This document shows positions 1-8,209 of a stretch of 64,000 nucleotides of DNA, in pieces. The position numbers were made by a program, and so were the translations under genes. The notes beneath the pieces were generated by a model. The model did not search any database and had not been told where the DNA came from. It saw only the letters and a list, made by a program, of their open reading frames with translations. How positions within the stretch are numbered: position 1 is the first letter of the stretch; each line of letters opens with the position of its first letter. The stretch is from Bradyrhizobium genosp. SA-3 (lineage in GTDB: Bacteria; Pseudomonadota; Alphaproteobacteria; Rhizobiales; Xanthobacteraceae), in the NCBI RefSeq assembly GCF_004212635.1, contig NZ_PSRT01000008.1, forward strand, positions 35,732-99,731. The letters are read 5' to 3'.

Positions 1-1
1 C

Positions 2-307
2 TACGCGGTGCCCGACGAGCGGTCCGCACTCGATGCCGAGATCGGCCGGCTTCAGGCCGAAGTCGAGAAGCTGAAGGGCCAGCTCGCGGCCGGGCCGACG
101 GTGTCGGGCAAGATCGACGAGCCGCTGCCGAAGTCCGATTCGCTCAAGAAGGCGGAGCCGAAAGCCGCCGAGGGCGAGCGCAAGATCGAGATCCCGCTGC
201 CGAGCGACCAGGATCTCGACCGTGTGATGTCGTTCCTGGAAAGAGCCTGGCGCCGGCTGATCGACATGGCCAACCGCGTGCAGAAGGACGTGTCGGGGAA
301 GATTTGA
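2..307 (+). CDS. C-terminal part of an unrecognised coiled-coil protein (cut by window start)
   Basis: The reading frame is open from the first bases and ends at TGA 305-307, so the true start probably lies before the window. The visible part has about 101 residues. It begins with a heptad-like stretch (EIGRLQAEVEKLKGQL) suggesting a coiled coil, then a Pro/Lys/Glu-rich linker, then an amphipathic C-terminal helix (RVMSFLERAWRRLIDMANRV). No catalytic motif is visible. An internal GTG at position 8 could be read as a start but has no Shine-Dalgarno sequence in view. Function unknown; only the reading frame and coiled-coil character are supported. Confidence 0.6.
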   Translation, partial: YAVPDERSALDAEIGRLQAEVEKLKGQLAAGPTVSGKIDEPLPKSDSLKKAEPKAAEGERKIEIPLPSDQDLDRVMSFLERAWRRLIDMANRVQKDVSGKI

Positions 308-341
308 GGACCCCTTCGCGCGGCCAAAGCATTGAGCTCTT

Positions 342-439
342 GTAGGGTGGGCAAAGGCGCTCTTGCGCCGTGCCCACCCTGTTTCCACGATGACGAGAGA
401 AGACGTGGGCACGGCGCTTTGCGCCTTTGCCCACCCTAC
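342..439. repeat. Nested palindromic intergenic repeat
   Basis: A perfect 19-bp inverted repeat (gtagggtgggcaaaggcgc at 342-360 and its complement at 421-439) encloses a second inverted repeat (gcgccgtgcccac 365-377 with gtgggcacggcgc 405-417). It fills the gap before yjbQ and contains no gene. As RNA it would fold into a long hairpin. It looks like a dispersed intergenic element of the kind common in Bradyrhizobium and is a different family from the ctctcccc-type repeats elsewhere in this window. Confidence 0.75.
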
Positions 440-469
440 GACAGCGTCCGGAGTTGAAGGGATTTTTTG

Positions 470-943
470 ATGACATCAGGCAAGTCCGTAACGCGTTCGG
501 CGCCCTCGTCGGTGCAGGCCGCCACCGTCACATCGTCGCTGCTCACCGTGCAGACGCCGGGCCGCGGCTTCACCGATCTGACCAGCGAGGCAGCCAAGTT
601 CATCGCCGAAGCTCACGCGCGCGACGGCGCGCTGACATTGTTCATCCGCCACACCTCAGCCTCGCTGACGATTCAAGAGAATGCCGACCCTTCAGTGCTC
701 ACCGATCTCACCACGGCATTGTCCCGGCTCGCGCCGGAGAACGCCGGATGGACGCATGACACCGAGGGGCCCGACGACATGCCCGCGCATATCAAGACGA
801 TGCTGACGGGGGCCTCGCTTCAGGTCCCGGTCGTGAACGGAAAGCTCGCGCTCGGCACCTGGCAGGCGATCTATCTGATCGAACATCGCAGCCGGTCGCA
901 TCGGCGCGAGGTGGTGCTGCAGTTCGTCGGCGCGACGTCATAA
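470..943 (+). CDS. yjbQ: YjbQ/UPF0047 family protein (secondary thiamine-phosphate synthase-like)
   Basis: This 157-residue protein matches the YjbQ (UPF0047) family along its length. The family signature is visible in FIRHTSASLTIQENADP near residues 60-76 and HRSRSHRREVVLQ near the C-terminus. Some members carry weak thiamine-phosphate synthase activity, which gave rise to the enzyme name; the physiological role remains unclear. The ATG at 470 was chosen over an adjacent TTG at 467 because GAAGGGA at 456-462 lies at a good distance. The gene ends at a strong hairpin shared with the convergent transporter gene. Confidence 0.85.
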   Translation: MTSGKSVTRSAPSSVQAATVTSSLLTVQTPGRGFTDLTSEAAKFIAEAHARDGALTLFIRHTSASLTIQENADPSVLTDLTTALSRLAPENAGWTHDTEGPDDMPAHIKTMLTGASLQVPVVNGKLALGTWQAIYLIEHRSRSHRREVVLQFVGATS

Positions 944-947
944 GCAA

Positions 948-972
948 AACGGCCGCGGAATCCGCGGCCGTT
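948..972. terminator. Bidirectional terminator hairpin between yjbQ and the MFS gene
   Basis: An 11-bp perfect stem (aacggccgcgg 948-958 with ccgcggccgtt 962-972) has a 3-nt loop. It lies between two convergent genes, with a short A-run on its left that becomes a U-run for the minus-strand transcript. Confidence 0.75.
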
Positions 973-1012
973 CGTGTCTGATCGCCGGAGCTTTGGTTCC
1001 GGCTGATCTCAA

Positions 1013-2647
1013 CTAGATCTGCTTGATGTCGACATCCTTGGTTTCCGGCAGGAACAGGAAACCGATCACCAGGCTCATCGCGGCAATGGCGACCGGGTAC
1101 CACAGGCCGGAATAGATGTTCCCGGTAGCAGCCACGATCGCAAACACCGTCGCCGGCAGGAAGCCGCCGAACCAGCCGTTGCCGATGTGGTAGGGCAGCG
1201 ACATGCCGCTGTAGCGGATTCGGCTTGGGAACAGCTCAACCAGCCAGGCGGCGATCGGCGCGTAGACCAGGGTCACGTAAATCACGAGAATCCAGAGCAG
1301 GACCGTCGTCATGACATAGTTGATGTCGTTCGGATCGGCGGAAGCCGGATAGCCATGAGCCTTGATCGCTGCGGGCAAAGCCTTGGCGAAATCGGGCGAG
1401 GTGGACGTGAGCGTCTGCTCGCCGATCTTGACCGTCGCCGCCGTGCCCTTCGGCGCATCCTGGTTCTGGTAGTTCACCGACAGGTTCACCAGTGCGGCCT
1501 TGGCGATGTCGCAGCCAGTGGTGAACTTCTCAGTGCCGGTTGCCTTGAACTGGAACGAGCACTCGCTGGGGTCGGCGATCACCGTCACTGGCGAGGCTGC
1601 CAGCGCGGCTTCGAGCTTCGGATTGGCGAAGTGGGTGATGCCCTTGAAGATCGGGAAGTAGGTCACCATCGCAAGCAGGAAGCCGGCGAGGATGATCGGC
1701 TTGCGGCCGATCTTGTCGGACAAAATTCCGAAGATGATGAAGAAGGGCGTACCCAGGGCGAGCGCAACCACGATCATGATCTGCGCCGGCACGGCCGGTA
1801 CCTTCAGGGTCTGGGTGAGGAAGAACAGGGCATAGAACTGTCCACCGTACCACACCACCGCTTCACCGGCCGTGGCGCCAAACAGCGCCAAGATAGCGAT
1901 CTTGGCATTGCTCCATTCGCCGAAGGCTTCGGTGAGCGGGCGCTTCGAGGTCTTGCCCTCTTCCTTCATGCGCTGGAACACCGGCGACTCGTTCAGGCTC
2001 AAGCGGATCCAGATCGAAACCGCCAGCAGGACGCCGGAGAGCAGGAACGGAATGCGCCAACCCCAATCGCCGAATGCCTCTTCGCCCATCGCCGTGCGGA
2101 TGCCGAGGATCAGCAGCAGCGCCAGAAACAGACCGAGCGTCGCGGTGGTCTGAATCCACGACGTGTAATAGCCACGCCGGTTCTGTGGGGCATGTTCGGC
2201 AACGTAAGTCGCCGCACCGCCATATTCACCGCCGAGTGCCAGGCCCTGGATCAGGCGCAGACCAATCAGCACGATCGGCGCGGCGAGGCCCCAGCTCGCA
2301 TAGCCCGGCAGCAGACCGATGAAGAAGGTGCCGACGCCCATCAGCGTCATGGTGACGAGGAACGTGTATTTGCGGCCGATCATGTCGCCGAGCCGGCCGA
2401 AGATCAGTGCGCCGAAGGGGCGGACTGCAAAGCCGGCTGCGAAGGCGAGCAGTGCGAAGATGAAGCCGACATTCGGCGGCACGTTTGAGAAGAAATATTT
2501 TGCCAGGAAGGCGCCGAGCGTGCCGTAGATGTAGAAATCGTACCATTCGAAGACGGTGCCAAGTGAAGAGGCGAAAATGACCTTTCGCTCCTCGCCAGTC
2601 ATCCCTCGGGTGCGGACGGTCCCGCCCGCGGTCGCAGCCATGGTCAT
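1013..2647 (-). CDS. MHS-family MFS transporter with a large periplasmic insertion
   Basis: A 544-residue major facilitator of the metabolite:H+ symporter (MHS) group, which includes KgtP, ShiA and ProP. Signature segments are TVFEWYDFYIYG in TM1, GRLGDMIGRK in the TM2-3 loop, RLIQGLALGGEYGGA in TM4 and SDKIGRKP in the TM8-9 loop. About 100 hydrophilic residues (roughly 340-440, with two cysteines) are inserted between TM9 and TM10, on the periplasmic side; typical E. coli members have only a short loop there. ATG 2647 was chosen because GGGGAG precedes it, and the longer open frame upstream is shadow of another gene. The gene is divergent from the CrbR-like regulator, so an organic-acid substrate under its control is a reasonable inference. 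The true substrate is unknown. Confidence 0.85.
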   Translation of the reverse strand: MTMAATAGGTVRTRGMTGEERKVIFASSLGTVFEWYDFYIYGTLGAFLAKYFFSNVPPNVGFIFALLAFAAGFAVRPFGALIFGRLGDMIGRKYTFLVTMTLMGVGTFFIGLLPGYASWGLAAPIVLIGLRLIQGLALGGEYGGAATYVAEHAPQNRRGYYTSWIQTTATLGLFLALLLILGIRTAMGEEAFGDWGWRIPFLLSGVLLAVSIWIRLSLNESPVFQRMKEEGKTSKRPLTEAFGEWSNAKIAILALFGATAGEAVVWYGGQFYALFFLTQTLKVPAVPAQIMIVVALALGTPFFIIFGILSDKIGRKPIILAGFLLAMVTYFPIFKGITHFANPKLEAALAASPVTVIADPSECSFQFKATGTEKFTTGCDIAKAALVNLSVNYQNQDAPKGTAATVKIGEQTLTSTSPDFAKALPAAIKAHGYPASADPNDINYVMTTVLLWILVIYVTLVYAPIAAWLVELFPSRIRYSGMSLPYHIGNGWFGGFLPATVFAIVAATGNIYSGLWYPVAIAAMSLVIGFLFLPETKDVDIKQI

Positions 2648-2830
2648 CAGTTTTCGCTCCCCAAACCGTTGTTTCGCAACCCGGCTCCTGTCGGAAAGCC
2701 GGGCGACCTGATCGTTAAGGTAACATCGCCGTGAAACCCTCCCCAATACGACTTTTGGCCTTGCGCACTGACGCGCAGCTGACGGTGCTGGTATCGGGTG
2801 CGGCGCGGCCGGACGAGGTTGTGGATTAAC

Positions 2831-2847
2831 CCCTTTGCAGCAAAGGG
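2831..2847. promoter_or_regulatory. 17-bp palindrome in the divergent MFS/crbR promoter region
   Basis: ccctttgc-a-gcaaaggg is a perfect 8-bp inverted repeat about 95 bp before the response-regulator start and 185 bp before the transporter start. Its size and location suit a dimeric regulator's operator. The binding protein is not known; CrbR itself is a candidate. Confidence 0.4.
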
Positions 2848-2941
2848 ATAATGTGCACTTGCATGCCACGGCCGGGCAGGGAAGAATTGACCCGCCGCCG
2901 CATCGACTCGCCGGCCGGTCGCGAACGACAGCAAGAGAACG

Positions 2942-3613
2942 ATGAACGCTCCCACGACCCATCTCGTCATTGCCGATGATCACCCCCTGTTCCGCGACGC
3001 GCTGCGACAGGCGGTGGCGGGCGTCCTGACCTCGGCCAGGATCGACGAGGCCGGATCGTTCGAGGATCTGACCAAGCTGCTGGAACAGACCTCCGACGTG
3101 GATCTGGTCCTGCTCGACCTCTCGATGCCCGGGATCTCCGGTTTTTCCGGCCTGATCTATCTGCGCGCGCAATATCCGGCGATTCCGGTCGTGATCGTCT
3201 CGGCCTCCGACGACAGCGCCACGATCCGCCGCTCGCTCGATTTCGGCGCCTCCGGCTTCATCCCGAAGCGGTTCGGTGTCGAGACGCTGCGCGATGCCAT
3301 CCTCAAGGTGATGGAAGGCGACGTCTGGGTTCCCGCCGACACCGATCTGTCGGCCGCTGCCGACCCCGACATGACGCGCCTGCGCGATCGCCTGGTGACG
3401 CTGACGCCGCAACAGGTCCGGGTCCTGATGATGCTCTCGGAGGGCCTCCTCAACAAGCAGATCGCCTACGAGCTCGGCGTCTCCGAGGCCACCATCAAGG
3501 CGCACGTCTCAGCCATCCTGCAAAAGCTCGGCGTCGAAAGCCGCACCCAGGCAGTCATTGCCGCGGCGAAGATCGCCGGCGGCCAATGGAAGCAGGGCAC
3601 GCCGACGGGGTGA
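2942..3613 (+). CDS. LuxR/NarL-family response regulator, CrbR/ErdR-like
   Basis: A 223-residue response regulator. The receiver domain (about 5-120) has the acidic pair D12-D13, phospho-acceptor D59 in LVLLDLSMPG, and K109 in FIPK. A LuxR-type helix-turn-helix follows (about 150-215: LTPQQVRVLMMLSEGLLNKQ, then GVSEATIKAHVSAILQKLG). The receiver, especially SMPGISGFSGL and the SASDDSATIRRSLDFGASGFIPK block (one continuous motif, residues 87-109), resembles CrbR/ErdR, which controls acetyl-CoA synthetase and alcohol/acetate use in Gammaproteobacteria. Its usual partner CrbS is a kinase with a sodium-solute-symporter-like sensor, and such a kinase lies at 8801-12309. Pairing by homology is my inference; no acs gene is in the window. 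Confidence 0.8.
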   Translation: MNAPTTHLVIADDHPLFRDALRQAVAGVLTSARIDEAGSFEDLTKLLEQTSDVDLVLLDLSMPGISGFSGLIYLRAQYPAIPVVIVSASDDSATIRRSLDFGASGFIPKRFGVETLRDAILKVMEGDVWVPADTDLSAAADPDMTRLRDRLVTLTPQQVRVLMMLSEGLLNKQIAYELGVSEATIKAHVSAILQKLGVESRTQAVIAAAKIAGGQWKQGTPTG

Positions 3614-3619
3614 GGGCCG

Positions 3620-6460
3620 CTACAGCGTCGTCAGAAGCGCGCTGGCGGCGCGGATGTCCGCCGAGTCCGAGCGCTCGACAAAGCCATCGAGGGCCGATCG
3701 AAGTGATCGCTTCGCCTCCTCGCGGCGGTCGCGTTTGGCAAGGGGCCCGGCGAGATCGATTGCGGCCCGCAGCTCCCAGGCTTTTGCGCCTTGGCGGCGA
3801 CTCAAATCCAGGGACTGCACAAAATGGGCTTCGGCTTGCTCAGCCCTTGGCTGCGGCAGCGACAATAGCACTCTGCCTTTCATCCGCAGCAGCTCCGGCA
3901 TGTAGAGATGATCGCCGCTCTGTTCGACCAAGCGGATCGCATCATCGAGCAGGCGCGCACTCTGCTCGATCTGTCCGAGTGCCAACAAGCCCTGAACCAT
4001 CGCGATGTTGAAGGTCGTGGTGAGCAGCTCGTAGCCGGCATCGTGGAGCTCGCGCAGACAAGCCCTGATCGTCTCGACGCCGTCGGCGGCGTTTCCCCGC
4101 CGGATTGCCAGCTCGCCTTTGACACCTCGGCCGACCGCGAGGTACGGGCCCATCGAGCGCGATTCGGCGTGTGCGATGAAGCGGTCGATGTTCGCTTCCG
4201 CGCCGTCGAGATCTCCGTTCCAGAGGTCGATCGAGACCGCCCAGATCAGCGAGATGCAGAGCGTGATCGGATGATCCATCTGCGCGGCTTCGGTGACCGT
4301 CTGCCGCGCCAGTTGCTGCGCCTGCACTGGCCGGCCCTGCAACCAAAGCTCTCGTGCGAGCGAAATGCCGGCCCGGTTGCGGTGATCGAAGCCGTAGACC
4401 GTGCTGATCCGTTCCGTGCCAGGCCCCCGCCAGGCGGCCTCCAGCATCGTCAGAGCATCGCGATGCTCGCCGGCCAGATGCAACGAGACGCCCAGAAGTG
4501 AATGGGCGAGTGCGATCGAGGCCGCATCGCCGAGTGCTTCGGCGACGGCAAGGCTCTGCTGGGCGTAACCGAGCGCGGCGTCGAACTCTCCCATCCGCTC
4601 GTGGAAGATATGCATGCGGCCGAGCAGCTGGAGCCGGTTGATCTCGTCGCCACGCGCCTCCGCGATCGCAAGGCCCCGGCTTAGGGCGGCGCGCGCCGCT
4701 TCGCTGCCGCCCCGCGTGAACATCAAGGTGAGGCCGAGGGCAGCCTGGATGTGCATTTCCTCAGTGCTGCCGCGCGAGGAGGGATCGATCGCAAGCAGCG
4801 CCCGTTCCGACCAACGCCGGCATTCGATCAAGAGCGACATTGCGAGGAAGATCGGTGCCGCCGCAGCGACGAGCGCAATGCCGATACTGGCGTTGCCGTC
4901 CGTGCCGAAGCACCAGTCCAGCGCGGCGCGCACGTTGTGAAGTGCGGAGAAGTGGATCGCCCGTTCGTCGGCGCTCGGCACCATGGCCCATGTCGAGCCG
5001 GCCTGCTCCAGCCATTGCCGGTAGTAGATGGCATGACGTGCGGCGAGTTCCGCGTCGTTCGGTTCGATCTCGAGCAAATAGGCGCGCGTCGTGTCGAGCA
5101 GGCGGTAGCGCATCATGGCGCCGATCGGTCGCGGCGCGACCATGGACTTGGCGACGAGGCTGTCGATGGCGCCGAACAGGTGGGAGCGATCGACGCGTTC
5201 GTCCGGGACGACCTCGAGCGCGGCGTCGATGGTGAAGTGCCCGGCGAACACCGCAAGCCGGCGCAGCACCAGGCGCTCGGTGTCGGACAGGAGCCCGTAG
5301 CTCCAGTCCAAGGTCGCCTGCAACGTCTTCTGCCGCGGCGGCGCGGTGCGCTGGCCCTGCCAGAGCAGATTGAGGCGTTCGTCGAGCAGCGTTGCCGTCT
5401 GCTCCAGGCCATAGGCTTCGACCCGGCCGGCGGCGAGCTCGATCGCCAGGGCCATGCCGTCGAGCTTGCGGCAGATCCTTGCGATGATCGCGGCATTGGC
5501 ATCGTCGAGCGCGATCTCCGCGCCGCTGGCCGTGGCACGTTCGAGGAAGAGTTGCAGGGCGGGATAGGTCCGCGCGGCAGCGACCGTTAGCCCGGAGCCG
5601 TCCGGCGGAACGGCGAGCGGCGCCAATCGATAGACCTGCTCGCCCTCGACGCGCAGGGCTTCGCGGCTCGTGGCCAGGATATGGACATGCGGCGCGGCGT
5701 GGAAGATCTCCGCAGCCAGCGGCGCCACGGCGGCGATGACGTGCTCGCAATTGTCGAGGATCAGCAGCATCTTCTTGTCGTGGAGATGCGCGAGCAGTGC
5801 GGGCAAGGGATCGTCGGTCTGCGCCGGCAAGCCCAGCATTAGCAGGATCGAGGTGATCACGAGATCGGGATCGCTGAGCGCGGCAAGATCGACGAAGTGA
5901 GCGGCATCGGCGAAGGTCTCGAGCAGGTCGTGCGCGATCGCGATCGCCACGGCGGTCTTGCCGACGCCGCCGGGGCCGGCGATCGTGACGAAGCGCGAGG
6001 CGATGAGTTTGTCCGAGACGGCGGCGATCGCATCGTCGCGTCCGACCATCCGTTGCAGCCGGTTCGGCAGCTTCACCGGCGACAAGCCGCCCTGCGGCGC
6101 CGGGCGCCGCTCTGGCGGGATGATCGTCTGCGAGATCGGCGCCACGAAGCAATAACCGCGGCCGGACAGCGTGGTGATGTAGCGTGCGCCGTCCTTGCCG
6201 TCGCCGAGCGCCTTGCGAAGAGCTGCGATGTGAAAGCGCAAACTGGCTTCTTCAACGGTCAGGCCAGGCCACACCAGCGCCATCAGATCCCACTTGCTGA
6301 CGACCTCGTTCGGCCGCGACATCAGCGCGATCAGAATGTCGAACGCTTTCGCGCCGAGCGGCAGCGCGACGCCATCGCGCGTCACCAGCCGTTCATGCGG
6401 CGTCACGGTGAATGGCCCGAACGATAGGGTTCCTGCCGCAGCCCCCGCCGGTTCAGTCAT
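3620..6460 (-). CDS. Winged-helix transcriptional regulator with STAND-type ATPase and TPR-like region
   Basis: A 946-residue regulator. Residues 10-107 form an OmpR/PhoB-type winged helix (ending in RYITTLSGRGYCFVA). A P-loop ATPase follows, with GPGGVGKT at 162-169 and Walker B LLILDNCEH near 232-240. The rest is a long helical region rich in tetratricopeptide-like repeats. Such proteins are cytoplasmic signal-integrating activators in which ATP and ligand binding by the repeats control oligomerisation. ATG 6460 is preferred because the winged helix begins right after it; the longer frame upstream has no ribosome-binding site. The gene is divergent from ohr with tandem direct repeats between them, so it may control the ohr-hydrolase-P460 cluster. 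Ligand unknown. Confidence 0.85.
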   Translation of the reverse strand: MTEPAGAAAGTLSFGPFTVTPHERLVTRDGVALPLGAKAFDILIALMSRPNEVVSKWDLMALVWPGLTVEEASLRFHIAALRKALGDGKDGARYITTLSGRGYCFVAPISQTIIPPERRPAPQGGLSPVKLPNRLQRMVGRDDAIAAVSDKLIASRFVTIAGPGGVGKTAVAIAIAHDLLETFADAAHFVDLAALSDPDLVITSILLMLGLPAQTDDPLPALLAHLHDKKMLLILDNCEHVIAAVAPLAAEIFHAAPHVHILATSREALRVEGEQVYRLAPLAVPPDGSGLTVAAARTYPALQLFLERATASGAEIALDDANAAIIARICRKLDGMALAIELAAGRVEAYGLEQTATLLDERLNLLWQGQRTAPPRQKTLQATLDWSYGLLSDTERLVLRRLAVFAGHFTIDAALEVVPDERVDRSHLFGAIDSLVAKSMVAPRPIGAMMRYRLLDTTRAYLLEIEPNDAELAARHAIYYRQWLEQAGSTWAMVPSADERAIHFSALHNVRAALDWCFGTDGNASIGIALVAAAAPIFLAMSLLIECRRWSERALLAIDPSSRGSTEEMHIQAALGLTLMFTRGGSEAARAALSRGLAIAEARGDEINRLQLLGRMHIFHERMGEFDAALGYAQQSLAVAEALGDAASIALAHSLLGVSLHLAGEHRDALTMLEAAWRGPGTERISTVYGFDHRNRAGISLARELWLQGRPVQAQQLARQTVTEAAQMDHPITLCISLIWAVSIDLWNGDLDGAEANIDRFIAHAESRSMGPYLAVGRGVKGELAIRRGNAADGVETIRACLRELHDAGYELLTTTFNIAMVQGLLALGQIEQSARLLDDAIRLVEQSGDHLYMPELLRMKGRVLLSLPQPRAEQAEAHFVQSLDLSRRQGAKAWELRAAIDLAGPLAKRDRREEAKRSLRSALDGFVERSDSADIRAASALLTTL

Positions 6461-6580
6461 GACGAAATCCTGATCCTTTCCAGGGATCCGATAGCCAGAC
6501 GGGTGCGATCCGGCAAGGCGCGTGCCTGCATCGGCATCAGACCGTGGATGCAGGCCTTGTGAGGCGCGCGAACCCAAGAC

Positions 6581-6600
6581 CTCACAACTTCTCACAACTC
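6581..6600. promoter_or_regulatory. Tandem 10-bp direct repeats between regulator and ohr
   Basis: Two adjacent near-identical decamers, ctcacaactt and ctcacaactc, lie about 60 bp before the ohr start. An inverted copy of the core (cttgtgag) occurs just upstream near 6555-6562. OmpR-type winged helices typically bind direct repeats, so this is a candidate operator for the adjacent regulator. Confidence 0.4.
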
Positions 6601-6659
6601 CAAACGGGTGTGCTGCGGCAGCCGCTGCTAGTCAGTTGCGCGACGGCAAGGAGAGCTTC

Positions 6660-7079
6660 ATGACGCAAGCGGCAAAACTGCTTTACACGGCCAAGACACA
6701 CACCAGCGGCGGTCGACACGACGGCATGTCGCGCAGTTCCGACGGTCGCCTCGACGTCAAGCTGTCGCCGCCGGGCAGTGCAGGCATCGGCACCAATCCT
6801 GAGCAATTGTTCGCGGCCGGCTGGTCGGCCTGTTTCGAAGGCGCGATGGAGATCGCCGCGCGCAAGCGCAAGATGGATCTTCCCAGGAAGTGCGCGATCG
6901 ATGCGGAGATCGATCTCGTGCTCGACGAGGGCGCGTACTCGCTGAGGGCGCGCCTCAATATCAGTCTGCCGGGTCTCGATCGCGAGATTGCGCGCGGCAT
7001 CATCGATGAAGCGCATCAAACCTGCCCCTATTCCAAGGCCGTCCGCGGCAACATCGACGTCACGGTCGCGCTGATCTGA
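6660..7079 (+). CDS. ohr: Organic hydroperoxide resistance protein (Ohr/OsmC family)
   Basis: A 139-residue Ohr-type peroxidase that reduces organic hydroperoxides through a two-cysteine mechanism in the cytoplasm. The two catalytic cysteines are visible at C58 (AGWSACFEGA) and C122 (TCPYSKAVRGNIDV), and the N-terminal LYTAKTHTSGGRHDG is typical of Ohr rather than OsmC. The ATG at 6660 has a strong AAGGAGAG at 6649-6656. It heads a same-strand cluster with a Tat-exported hydrolase 35 bp downstream and a cytochrome P460 gene. No MarR-type OhrR is adjacent; the divergent winged-helix/ATPase regulator is the likely local controller. Confidence 0.9.
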   Translation: MTQAAKLLYTAKTHTSGGRHDGMSRSSDGRLDVKLSPPGSAGIGTNPEQLFAAGWSACFEGAMEIAARKRKMDLPRKCAIDAEIDLVLDEGAYSLRARLNISLPGLDREIARGIIDEAHQTCPYSKAVRGNIDVTVALI

Positions 7080-7114
7080 CGCATCATCATCTACCCCAAC
7101 AAGGGAGCACCACC

Positions 7115-8137
7115 ATGAAGCAGATCATCGACCAGCACCGCCGCCAGTTCTTTGGCGTTGCCGCGGGAACCGTTGCCATTGGTCTCGGCGTGATCGCCCG
7201 CGCCGAGACCGAGGCGCCGCGGTCCTCCGCATCGAACGCATCCTACGCCGCGATCAAGCAGATCGATGCCGGCGTTCTCAACGTCGGATATGCGGAGGCG
7301 GGCCCCTCGAACGGTCCCGTGGCGATCCTGCTGCACGGCTGGCCCTACGACATTCACGCCTTCGTCGATGTCGCGCCGATCCTGGCAAAGGCCGGCTATC
7401 GCGTGATCATTCCTTATCTGCGCGGCTATGGCACGACGCACTTCCTCGCCGGCGAGACGCCGCGCAACGGCGAGCCTGCTGCGATGGCCGCCGACATCAT
7501 CGCGCTGATGGACAAGCTCGATATCAAGAAGGCCGTTGTCGCCGGCTTCGACTGGGGCGCGCGCACCGCGGACATCATCGCCGCGCTGTGGCCGGACCGC
7601 TGCCGGGCATTGGTGTCGGTCAGCGGCTATCTGATCTCCAGCCAGGCCGCGGGCAATGCACCGTTGCCGCCGCAGGCTGAACTACAATGGTGGTATCAGT
7701 TCTATTTCGCGACCGAGCGCGGCTGCGCCGGATACGAGAAGTACACACATGATTTTGCCAAGCTGATCTGGAAGCTCGCCTCGCCGCAATGGAAGTTCGA
7801 CGACGCCACCTTCGATCGAAGCGCGGCGGCGTTCGACAACAAGGATCATGTCGCGATCACGATCCATAACTACCGCTGGCGGCTCGGGCTTGCCCAGGGC
7901 GAGCCGAAATACGAGCATCTTGAAAAGAAGCTCGCGGCAGCTCCCATCATCGACGTGCCGACGATCACGATGGAAGGCGACGCCAACGGCGCGCCGCATC
8001 CCGACCCGAGCGCCTATGCCAAGAAGTTCTCAGGCCGATACGAGTTTCGCCTGATCACCGGCGGCATCGGCCACAATTTGCCGCAGGAAGCACCGCAAGC
8101 CTTTGCCAAGGCCGTCATCGACGCCGATGGCGGCTGA
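7115..8137 (+). CDS. Tat-exported alpha/beta hydrolase (epoxide hydrolase-like)
   Basis: A 340-residue alpha/beta-hydrolase. The N-terminus RRQFFGVAAGTVAIG resembles a twin-arginine signal, and cleavage near residue 30 predicts a periplasmic enzyme. HGWP (74-77) is the oxyanion-hole motif of epoxide hydrolases and haloalkane dehalogenases. The nucleophile elbow is GFDWGAR with Asp146, again epoxide-hydrolase-like rather than esterase-like, and the catalytic His lies in GGIGHNLPQEAP near the C-terminus. It starts 35 bp after ohr with a good ribosome-binding site, so the two are probably co-transcribed. Substrate unknown; a role in detoxifying lipid oxidation products is inference from context. 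Confidence 0.8.
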   Translation: MKQIIDQHRRQFFGVAAGTVAIGLGVIARAETEAPRSSASNASYAAIKQIDAGVLNVGYAEAGPSNGPVAILLHGWPYDIHAFVDVAPILAKAGYRVIIPYLRGYGTTHFLAGETPRNGEPAAMAADIIALMDKLDIKKAVVAGFDWGARTADIIAALWPDRCRALVSVSGYLISSQAAGNAPLPPQAELQWWYQFYFATERGCAGYEKYTHDFAKLIWKLASPQWKFDDATFDRSAAAFDNKDHVAITIHNYRWRLGLAQGEPKYEHLEKKLAAAPIIDVPTITMEGDANGAPHPDPSAYAKKFSGRYEFRLITGGIGHNLPQEAPQAFAKAVIDADGG

Positions 8138-8209
8138 ACATCTGTCAGCATCTCGGTCCAGCCAGGCTGGACCGAGGATCGCCCGTCGAACCCAGCTTGA
8201 TGAAACGTC

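Noticed and set aside
1023..1037. TTGAT-GTCG-ACATC as a possible FixK box
   Set aside because: The right half deviates from ATCAA, and the site lies inside the transporter coding region.
2648..3505. N-terminal extension of the MFS transporter frame
   Set aside because: It runs antisense through the response regulator and has no homology; GGGGAG before ATG 2647 marks the start.
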